Shown: positions 37,901 to 49,900 of the stretch, piece after piece
Numbering within the stretch: position 1 is the first letter of the stretch
Layout: every line of letters begins with the position of its first letter
From: Sycobia sp. Sy_11
Lineage: Eukaryota; Arthropoda; Insecta; Hymenoptera; Epichrysomallidae
Direction of reading: 5' to 3'
Assembly (NCBI GenBank): GCA_018907035.1
Contig: JACCIC010000279.1
Location: 1-64,000 of the forward strand
Length of the DNA stretch: 64,000 bases
Notes under the pieces: model-generated
Database searches by the model: none
What the model was told of the DNA's origin: nothing
Seen by the model: the letters and a program-made list of their open reading frames with translations, nothing else
Made by a program: the position numbers and the translations under genes

Positions 37901-40517
37901 GTAGACGGTCATGTAAACACTCAGTGACAGTAGCTTATAGAGATGACGAAATAACAATGTAGTAGTAGTGTTCCCTGCTGTCTTTAGTTGGTGGTAGTAT
38001 ACCATTATTCTTATTGAGGATAGGTCATATATTTCTTCCAATGACGAGAATTCTTAGTGTATTTTCGCATACTCTGCTTCCCATGATGTTTTTGGGTGTG
38101 TCATGTTGCTGATTCAGGCACAGATAGTGATGGGTGCAGCGTCTGATGGAAATAGCGCAACAGACTTAGTAAAATCCATCTCTGTCATATGCATTGTCAG
38201 TATTATTGATTATATGCTGGCTGAAGCCTTCTAGCCCTGAATTCATTTGTGGGAATGATATCGATTCTCATTACAAATATCAAGTAATTTTCACATCCTA
38301 TCGTCGTGGGTAAACGTGAAGTCGTTGGCATGGGTGTTGCAGCCAACTAATAGAAGTCGCTGCGCTAAAATTCCTTGATTTATCACTTAATTTTGTATCA
38401 CCCTTGTTCCCTAAGCCCTATTATCGTCATTATTGTCTCTCGGAGAAGAACATAAATTACAGTATTCCAGAGATAGGAGCTACATTTTCGGCTTCTTCAA
38501 GTTAGTAGTGTTTTCTGCACTTTTTAGCTCTCTAAAGAATTTAAATTTTCATATGAAATTGAAATTTTTTAACAGGAATAATTATCATAAAAAATGTTAC
38601 GAAAAAGTTTCGACCCAAGTCTCGAGAGTGAAAAATTGGGATCTCTCGACTGTCAGCTGTGCATCCTGCTATTACACCAAAGAAACTTTTATAATTGTGC
38701 TATCTATAAGTAAATAAATATACGATCTAATTAATGTTTAAGTACAAAATACTTATTCGAATACCAGTCTTGAATTTTTGTTATATATATTTGCTTAATT
38801 TACGATGTATAAAAAACGTTTATTATTTTGCATAAAATTAAAATTTTTTGTGTCAGTAATTTACTTTCCATATAATAGAAGTACAATATATAATATTTCA
38901 AAGTTATGTGATCAACGAATAATATGATCGCAGAACAGATTTATATTGTTTTATAAGACTAGCTATCATTGTTCAGATTTGTATTCTCTCTGAAATTTTC
39001 AAAAAATTGATATCAAGATACATCGAACATATTGTATATAAGATTCTGTAGTATTTGTTTCTCTTCAATATAAGTTAATTCAGCAGGATGCTTTTTTTAG
39101 TCTTTATAAGTAGTTTCTTGTTGATCTGAAAATACATCTGGATTTTTTGCTCTCTCACGAACCTAATAGATAAAGTGCCGAGAAAAGCTAATTAGAAATA
39201 GTTATTATATGTATTTGCGTGTACTACATTTATTACTACTATATAAGTTAAACATTGTTAATCTTTGATCCTGGTTAAGATGAGAAAATGAATTTGCTGG
39301 TCTTCCTAAGTAATATACCTTACTTCTCTGTTTCTTTCTTCATCCTTTTGGTGCTACAGGCCTGAATAAGTAGAAAAATGCTGTAATTTTAATGTAAATT
39401 ACCCATATTCCTATGATCTCATCAGAGTTTCCGTGTGAAAAACATTAAAAAACGTATTAGAAGCACGTTTTTTTAAACTTTTTCTCTACTCTTCGTAGGA
39501 TAGAACATAGGTTAATCATCGTTCCAACATTGTCATAAAGTATCTTTTGTTTCATATAACTGGCAATTACATCGACAAATACTAGTGCCTGGTACAGATG
39601 CCAGGGAAATGCTTTTGCTCCTTCGTCAACTGTACAATTACGAAACATTTCTCTTACATTTATGCAAAAGTCCACGATAGATATTGCCAACTATATAGAG
39701 ATATTGTAAATATATATACTTGAGTAAAAAATACTAAAAAAATATATTTTTTAGTAAACTTCTCCATTGTAATTAAAAAAAAACATTCAAAATGCAGAGG
39801 GGAACTAATAACTACATGAACAGTAATAAATAATTATAAAGTTCTTACAAGTAGTAGCCGTCAATAATCCTTTTACTCCAAGTCCTTGATTCAAACCATC
39901 TGATACAAACCGCAGCCAAAGTAAATTGGTTGTAGACACGAAAGGTGGAGGCACTATATTCCCGCAATATTGACCAATTAGTTCTGCATATGGACCTCCA
40001 TCGCGAACCTTGATATAAAATGCTATTTGAAGTTTATTAATTTCAAAATTTACTTATATTTTTTTATTTTATATATTACTTTATACAGTAAAGTATATTG
40101 AGTCTCTTGTTTTTTTTATGACATTAATGCACAAATTTACCTGAATATAATCATTGGTACAACTTTGATTTTCTTTTTCAAGGGTAACATTATATGTAGA
40201 ACTTTTTAGATCAATCTTAGTTATATTTAAAATGATGTTATAGCCTGGGTGGGTAGAAATCAGCCAATGGCAATCTTGAAAAGGATCATAATACTCAGTT
40301 AATTGTGTCGTAAAAGAAGTAGTGGTTGTAAGGTTTATCTTGCCACCACAGCCAGATTCAGGATTATTGACAAATAGAATCTAAAAGTAAATATTTGTAT
40401 AAAACTTTTTTACATCAAATGTAATTTATTTTTGTAAGAATTAGAAAATCAAGAAATAATACTCCATTGTAATTTTGAATTTGATATTTGCTATATTAAA
40501 TTTATTGTAATATGCGG

Positions 40518-40561
<44 letters not shown>

Positions 40562-43370
40562 AGAAGCTTGAAACTAAAACATAAAATCTCAAAGACTATG
40601 TCACAAAATAAATTGTGTGGAGTATGCAAAGGCTTAAAACAATAAAGTGTTTTTATAATATAACATCAGTCTTTATAATATAATATCTTAACTAAAATAA
40701 TGACGATCAGACGTCCTTCTTTATAATCACCACCGAAGAATCTGAAATAGAACTTATTACTACAAATAAATTAGATTAAAAATTAAAAATAAAAATAGTA
40801 ATAAAATTAAAAAAAATATAAACGATATTCTATGTTAGTAAAGGACAATCTGACTACCCTTACCATCTTAAATATAAATTTACCTTTGTCGTCCGACTTT
40901 TTGAACTGCTATGCTTCATCCTCAACAACTAAACTAAAATAGAAAACCCAGCATGCTACTTTATATACCCCATCTTTACTTCAAATTTATTGGTATAATA
41001 TTTACAGGATCTCGATCTTCTTGACTTACGAGGGTGGATTGATAAGTTTCTGGCCTGACGAAAAAAAAAAATGTTTTTAACAATTTTTTTTTATTTCTCA
41101 ACAAAATCTCCTCCAAGGCTGATACATTTCTCATAGCGGTATTCTAGTCTAGTAATGTCATCTCTATAGACTGATTCATCAAGCTCCTCAAAATAACCAT
41201 TTACAGCTTCGATTACTTCTTCATTGTTCGCAAATCTATTACCGCCAAGCCATTTTTTGAGGTTAGGAAACAGATAATAGTCACTCGGGATAGGTCTGGA
41301 GAGTAGGGAGGGTGCGGCATCAATTCAAACTTCAGATCGCTTAAATTAAAGCCATCATAACGATTCACGTGTGCGCTGGTGCGTTATTATGATGAAACAA
41401 GTTTTTTTCTTTGCCAGATGAGGTTGTTTAATTTTCACTTTGTTGCTCAAACGTTGCAAGAAGTCTGCGTAGTATTGATCAGTGATCATTTTACCCATTT
41501 TAAGGTAATCAATGTATATAATATCTCTTGCATCCCAAAAAATAGTAACCATAACCTTGTTCGCCGAAAAAATTGTTTTTGGCTTATTTGGAGTTGGTTC
41601 TGCTGGTCCAATCGACTGTTTAAACTGTTGTTTGGTTTCAGGAGTGTAGTGGTGGACCCAAGTTTCGTCAACGGTGACGAATCGACACAAATATTCGCTT
41701 GGATTACGTTTATACCACGCCAAATTGGCTATAGAAATGTTCTTTCGAATCAATTTTTGGTCGACTGTTAGCAAACGCGGCATCCATCTTGCACAGAGCA
41801 TTTCCATATACAAATATTGTTGCAAAATATTTTGTACACGTTCATATGACATCTTACAGGTTTCAGCTATCTCACGCACTTTTAATCTGCGGTCTTTCAA
41901 CACTATTTGATGGATTTTTTCGATCATATCTGGAGTTGTGACCTCAATGGGGCGTCCTGAGCGACGCACATCAGAGGTGCTCAAACGACCCTTTTTAAAC
42001 TCAGAAATCCACTACTTACACAGAGGCGTCTTGTTCAGCATGCTTTCAAACCTAAACTAACATGATGATCGAACTGAAACTATAGCTACAAGCTATCTAA
42101 GAATGGTACTATAGAACGCCACCTCAAGGTAAGTCTAGTAGCGCCATCTCGATCAGACCGGAAACTTATCGACCCCCCTCGCAAATATGAAATAAAAATA
42201 TTATATTAATAAAGAATGATAAGTGTTGATCAATTTATTTGACTCTAACATTAAATTTACATTATTGCGGTTGAATATGAAAATATGAATATTTGCAACA
42301 GTTCCAAATTTTATATTTATTTTTATTTTTACAAAATATCTACATTTTAAAAATCGAAAGAATGTAACAAGTCTAAACTATGTTCTTTTAGCCCGGATGT
42401 ACCACTCATGCTTCGCAAGCTATACTGATGCTCATATATTCTTTGTTTTCAGTATCTTCCCGATTGCACAATAGAATATTTCTCACAAACTTTACAATTT
42501 ATTTTGTATACCACTTCTGCTTTCAAACATTTATTATCCTTATCTTTTCAATTCTTATATAGTGTTCTTATATTATCATTGTTTTTAAAGTAAACTTGAA
42601 TATTATGCTTTTTGAATGTACTTCTAATTCTTTTCGATAACCTTTTTACAGATGGTAATACTACGATTTGATTATTATTCCCCCTCTTTTCCATATTATG
42701 TGCTCTAGTATTATTATAAATCTGATCCACTCTCTCGCTCTCTCTCTGCAATGATTTTGTCTATAAGGTTTTTTGGGTAATCATTATTAACAAATATCTC
42801 TTTAAATAACGTTAAATTATCTTTTCATAATCTTTGTGTAATAATTTGATTACTCTGTCGACGACTCCTTTTATAGTAGCTATCTTGTTTCTGAATAGAC
42901 AGTGTGAGTTAAAATTGAATAACCTACATGACCATGTAGGTTTTCTGTACCAATTTAATTTTACTCTGTTATTACTATCTCTAATAACATTCAACGCCAA
43001 AGGTGAATTTAAATTTAAAGTGGTGAAGGCAGTCATGTTATCTGTTACTAACGTAGAATATTTTTATTATTTTTATTTTATTATTAAGTTTTTTTTTAAA
43101 TTTTTTTCTAATTTATTTGTAGTAATAAGTTCTATTCAAGATTGTTTGGACGTGACTATAATCAAAGACAGTTTGACTGGCATTATTTTATTTATTATTG
43201 TATTAGAAAAACTGTAAGACCGATAAAAATATTTATTATTTTAATTCAAAACAGTCGACATAAGTACAATTTTTAATTTTAATTACAAGTATCTTTGACT
43301 AAAAATTTCGGAATTATGCTCACAGGACGACAGCGAGGTGCATTGTTGTAAGCGGCAACCCACATTGTTC

Positions 43371-43420
<50 letters not shown>

Positions 43421-46400
43421 ATGGCGCGTGCGCGTGGCTACCGTAGTAGCCTCGGCCTGTGATTTACGTACACCTGTGCGTTCTGTACACTTTTAGTTTT
43501 AGTTCAAACTGATTTTAATTTTAAGAAATTTGTAGGTGATGTGTTATTGTATTCGCTTGCGTTTTTTCCTTTTAATCTTCCGCTGCACTTATCGCAACCT
43601 TCGCTCTTAGCGAATCGTCTCTCTCCTTTGGCGAAATATCTTCAGGATTCGAGCCAGCCGGCACTCTCTTTGTAACGAGTGTGTCTGCCAACCTCGTTTT
43701 CGTAACGGATACGCGAGCCAGTTACAGTCAGTCAAGTAAGAGCGTGGACCACTTTACTGACAGGTAATGTAATATTTTGCTCTAGTTCCTTGGCGAGCCA
43801 ATAGAGGAAAGTTTTGAACTTGTTGCATTGTCAACAAAGATTCAGTTGTGATTGATTGATGATTGATCTTTGGAAAGACCATCACCTTAAGCGCCATAAG
43901 CCCTAAGTTCGCACTGCATTATCTATATGCGCCAAGGCGATAGATATAAAATATTTTTCATTGTTATTTAGTGATATATAATCAATAAATTACATATAAT
44001 TATAAAATGTTCTTTTTAAATTTATTAACTTTTATTTTATGCTGTGTAGTGTATACATATATAGAATTTATAACCTGTTCAGAATCTGAATGTTTATTTT
44101 CTCGAAACTCGGCAAAGTAATCACGCGCGGTCGAGCCACTGCCAGTTGAGCCTTAAAGCCGAGAAACAAAGCGAGCTATGAAATATTACATGGTATACTA
44201 ATTATGTGCTAACATTATATTAATTTAATGTTAGTTATAGATAATGTTATTATTATTTATTAATATTGTTATTATTTATTAATATTACATTTATTTATTA
44301 ATATTAGTGTTGTTATAATGAATACTGAAAATCAATCACATTGATCTTTGAATCGGTTGAATTTTCACACACATATAGATATGCAGAAGCGTAAATACCA
44401 GAGGCGACACACGCAAAAATTTTTGTTGTTGTTTACCTTTTTCGGAAATTAATAACTAAAATTTCTTGTTAATGTTGAAGTCATTTTAATTATAAACCAC
44501 TACAAAATCATTTGAGAGAATTTTTTAGTGTTCTTTTTTTTGTCGCTTCAAAAAATTTTATCGCATATCGCCTACAAATTTTTCTTTCTCATCGGAGAAA
44601 ATTTTGTCTTTTGCTTTTTCTATTAAAATATATACTTTGTTAATATAGTAGAATGTTCATGCATATAGCACTCGCAGCGTATAACTATGCAGTTATAGTA
44701 TGTGGCGGGGTAAAAGGAAATACTGGTTTAAAAGAACTTGGAGTTTAAGGGTCATAGGAGAGATGTCTGGTGCTCGAGACTGCAATAGAGCGGGGAGGGT
44801 GTTCCGTATGGTAAACTTGGCAAGGGCAAAAGCTGACAGGATGAGAGGAAGACAGTTGTTGTTGTTCTGCGTTTTAGTTCGAAGCGTTCAACAATAGTCG
44901 CCGTTAATTTTTTGGGTATCTCAAAGCTGTGGGTTTATATTCTACTTTGGGTGCACAGGGCCTTTCAAGTCGACCTTCGATTCACAGCGAGGGTCGCATA
45001 CGAGAGCGGTCCATACAGAACGACGTTCATCCAGGTCTGATGGCGGCTCGAACCTTATCGCCTCCAAAGGAAAGCGACACACGCCCATCGACCATCGACA
45101 GGTTCCACCACGAAGGTCAACGATAGAAAACGTAAGCTTCTTCGCTAGGTGCCCATGCTCGGGCGGCCACCCATGTGTTAGATTGTGTCCGTGGCTACGA
45201 CCTCAATCTTCAGGCGCCCTCCTTGTGCGGGCAGCCATTCACGAGTTCATTGTGGAATGTCGCTGGGTATATATATATGTGAATATGTATGTATGTATGT
45301 ATGTGTGTGTGGCATATGGCGAATCGACGCAATCAATTTCGTGAGATTAGGTTTTTTGATAATTTGATTGGTTGTGTAAATTTAATTGTAAATGTTTGCT
45401 TTGTAATTTGTTTGTAAGGTGCATAAATAAATATTAATATCCTTGGTTTGGCTTTCCCCTTGCTCCGTAGGGGTTTTTCCGCCGAACCAAGTGCATTGAT
45501 TGTATCGTGAATTATTTTGTTTTAACCACCTGACTGCTCATTTCCTGTTTCCAAATCCATATATGTATTAATTAATGATCATAGAGTAATCTTTATTGAA
45601 ATTAATTATTTTAAAATAATTAAATCATTGCTATATTGATAATTATTATTTTAATAATAATTAGTTAATAAAAGTTATTTTTCTACTCCTAGCTGTGTTT
45701 ATTGAAATTTTTTTGATTTCATTAAAGCCATTATTGAATAATAATTATTGATTCAAAATTTTTTTTGGTGATAATTTTTAATAATAATTATTTCTTAAAT
45801 ATTTTTATTAATAACAACTAACTTTCTCGATTGTATTGTCGAGACAAGCGAGTATAGTAGCCTTGTATCACCACAGGTAACTGTAAGACGCTCCGATAAT
45901 GCGGCTGATTATAACCACAAAATATGCATACTAGGCGATATGCCTGCGGGTGACGCGACGGGAGCAACCGTATGTATCGCCCTACATAAGCGAAGGAAGG
46001 CGCGTAGAACGCGAGTCTTAATCCGTCATGAAATTGTAATGCAAGTTCTTGCGAAGTCCCATGATTGCAATCCCTACTGTACCAGTGGCCTACTTCTGGT
46101 TAGGTGATAAGTAGATCGCCCTACAGAAAATCTGCCATCAACGCTACAACGGATGCTACCTCCTCGCCGCACTAGAGTAAAAAATTTTCCTACAGCACTC
46201 TGAGTACTGTCATTGTCCAACGACATCCATCTTCATTTTTTCATTTGTCACTGTTTCTTTCTTCCTTTTTATACCGTCCTTAAATTATATAAGGTTTATC
46301 TAAATAATTTATTTCATTCTCACCATTGATATCCGTTTTGTATCTTTTTCGACTTGCGCTTGTGCCCTCGTGGGGACATTTGAGCATCATCCTCTGGTCG

Positions 46401-46925
46401 ACACCTGTGTGGACCTTGCGTTTTCCGGACCGGGGTCCGTGGCACGCTATCTCGTCGCGACCTCGTCATCTGCTGCACACCCATGGTCCTGGGAGATCCG
46501 CGCCACTTTCTAGCAGGCGAGCCTCGCATCTTCCTCTGAGACATCCGCCGAAAGTAAGGTCACTTGACGACACCGAACTGCATTATTGTAAGTGGTAGCC
46601 GAATTCTCTCTCTCTCTCTCTCTCTTTCTTCCCTGTTGCGTGCACGCTGCTACCGCAGCAGCCTCGGCCAGCAATTCACGTACACTTGTGCGTTTTGTAC
46701 ACTTTAGCTTCAATTGATTTTCATTTTAAGGAATTTATTTATATTATCTTATTTTATCCGTCTGCATATTTGCACTTTTAATCTCCCGCTGCATTTATCG
46801 CCGACTTCACTCTTAACCAAGCCAGCACTCTCCTTCGCCGAAATATCTTCTGTGCTCGGGCCAGTCGAGCATTCTTTGCAACGGCTGTATTCGCCGATCC
46901 AATGAGGTGGATACGCGGATTATTA

Positions 46926-46972
<47 letters not shown>

Positions 46973-49900
46973 CATACACACACACACACACACAGACAGG
47001 TATTTAATAATAATTTGACGTATCAAAATTTTCACTTCTTTTTAGAATCGTATTTTGAAAAGAAATGTCGTACGTCTAGGTTAGTTAATCAGATATTATA
47101 ATCATAGAAGTATATTATTAAATTATTGCATATTTAGACACCAATCGTAGTGGTGATTTTAAGTTTTTATATCCAATTTGTATTCGATATGGTTTATTAC
47201 AACTTATGTGATAAAAAATTATTAGTGATTCTAAACTACTTACCACCGCCTTTAAAGAATGATTATTCTCTCCGTAAGAACTAATGTGCATAATTATAGT
47301 CATCATGTTAGTGGTAGACTGTAAAACTGGTAAATTATTATTCAAATCCCCGCAAAATGTTGCCTTTTGATTTCCTGCATTTGTAGAATTTCCCTCATAT
47401 ACTCGTACAAAATTTGAAATACAACTTAAAATCAAAATAAATGTATTAATTAGAAATCGTTTTTTTGATATTGTAGAACATTATAAAAAAATATAGCATT
47501 TAAAATAAATCTCATGTATAAAACCTTTTTCTATAAATGTAATATGCGGCATGCACAATAATGGAGCTTTCAAGAATACTATCTATAAAACATGTATAAG
47601 CTTTTATCTTTCAGATACTACAGTAGTGTTTATAAATAGATACCAAATGCTTCTTATTAATTATTATACTCTGTAACGGGGTACTTATTCAAATAGTGTC
47701 CGGTAAAAATACCCGTGGACAGAATTGTAAGCAACCCCAGATGGTTTAACCAGTTCTATAGAACAATTTTGGTGAACTGTAGGTTTCTTACTGTAATTTT
47801 TCCTCGAACTTCCCTTCTTATTCTGGATTTTATATTTTGTAAAATTTGAATAATAAATTATATGAATATATTGATAATAATCTAAGAAGGGTCGGGACAA
47901 CTACCACGTACAAATATTTTTTCGTTTCGACAAATATTTTTATTACAATTAAAAAATAATAAAAAGGAAATTATTTAATTTAATCATATTTAATAAAAAA
48001 TCGTTATATTTATTAAATTAAATAAAGTTATAATAATTAGTAACCTAATCCTACCTACTGTGCACCCGCACTACACTAGCGCACGTTTTATTTCACACAG
48101 AGTGCGAGGGAGGATATTTCTATATCTCATGTATAGATCAAGTGACAAGAACGCCGTTTTATGGATACTCGGAATAACTACAATCAATCTTTATACGCGC
48201 GTGTTTATCACTCTTGTACTAATATATTAAGTAATCAAAATATTCAACACTTTACTTTTTACGATAGATAAAACCGAAAAAACAACTTTCTAATGAACTT
48301 TAAGTAAATATAACTACTAAGAAAATACATCAAACTTAAACAGTGACGTTGAAAACTGCTACCAACGTTGAAAGATAAAATTAGCCGAACTGCTTCAATT
48401 TCTTGACTGGACCCACGTCTATTTCTTCCGTTTATGGAAAATAGTCACTCGAAATAGTATTTTAATAGATATAGATTATTTATTCTACTAAACAATGCAC
48501 AACAGCAACAAGGAAACTACTATATATGAAAAATATATGTTGAATTAATAAATATTTTTTCATTGGTCTTACAGTCCCATTAAATCAATCTAAAAAATAC
48601 GCAATAATATCAACACATATCCACATCAACATCAATACATCAATACAGAAAAATAATAAAAACATAAAAAATAAATAAAAATAAAAATTAAATTAAAAAT
48701 TATAATGACAGTCCTTATTTACATTATCAGACTGTCCTTATTTACAATCACCCCCGTAGACTAATCTGAAAATAAAATATTAGCTGAAAAAAATTTTTTG
48801 TTGACCCCATCACCCTTACCTAATGGACGACGTAGTCCAACGTTTCGAGCTCGCTACAGCTCTTCATCAGGGACTAAACTAAACCTTATATTCTAATCTA
48901 TATATACCCCATCCCCATCACCAAATTTAGTAAATTAAATATGAATTCCCCCTCTACACAAATTGTTCAAAACCAATCAATTTAATAAGGAATGATAAAA
49001 ACTGTCCAATTTACTAGACTCTAATATTAAATTCACATTATTTCGATTCCTGGAAATGTGAATACTTTCAAGACTCTCCATTTTATACTTAATCTTAATA
49101 CCATGTTCCAAAAGATCCACATTCACAAAATCAAAAGAATGTAAAATCTTTAAACAATGCTCTTATAAACCGGAAGTAATATGTGAGCTACGTAAACTAT
49201 ATTTATGCTCATAAATTCTCTTTTTTAAATATCTACCTGTTTGTCCAATATAGTATTTATCACAATCCATGCAATTAATCTTGTAAACAACTCCTGATTT
49301 TAAACATAAATCATCCTTATCTTTGCCATTATGAAATAATCTACTCAAATTATTGCTATTTTTAAAGAAAATTTGAATGTTATATTTTCGAAAATTTCTT
49401 TTAATTCTTTCAGATAATTCTCTAGCATATTGTAAGACAATAATTTTGCCTCTGTTAACATCAAATCCTGCATTATGTCTATTTTCGGTATTATAAATGT
49501 CAAACAATCTCTCAACAATTCATCTATTAATAAATGGAAATGGATAACCATTATTAATGAAAGATTTTCTTACTATCTGTAAATTATTTTGTCTCAAATC
49601 CTTATGTGACAATTTTATTGCTCTGTCAATGACAACTTTCAATGCTCCAATTTTGTTTTCAAATTGGTAGTGTCAATTAAAATCTAAAAACCTACCTGAC
49701 CAAGTAAGTTTTCCGTACCAATTAAGTTTCACTTTATTATTACTACATCTAATGACATTAATGTCCAGAAAACTTAACTGACTATTCACCTCAACCTCCC
49801 TTGTAATTTTAATTCTGTCATGTACAGAATTAAAAACATCCACCATTTCATTCACAAAAACTTCCGGAACAATTGTAAAGATATCATCAACATATCTCTT

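Larger units (their letters stand above)
40640..43270 (-). mobile_element. Penelope-like element, inverted structure with nested mariner
   Basis: A second PLE family. The minus strand carries an RT C-terminal piece (43036-42812: VKLNWYRKPTWSCRLFNFNS), the linker (42751-42548: NQIVVLPSVKRLSKRI), a GIY-YIG region (about 42540-42430) and the tail (to 40640). To the right of about 43037 the same tail appears in plus orientation (43037-43270), so the unit is bounded by inverted tails. A mariner (41029-42181) splits the tail. RT is truncated and the frames are broken. Confidence 0.8.

Noticed and set aside
39457..39701. Alternative exon of the cubilin-like gene
   Set aside because: It ends in a stop, lacks CUB motifs, and exons 4 and 5 join in phase without it.
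47685..47900. Additional CUB exon upstream of exon 2
   Set aside because: It contains Cys and hydrophobic residues, but no CUB spacing; exon 1 at 56136-55974 already joins exon 2 in phase and supplies the missing half-domain.
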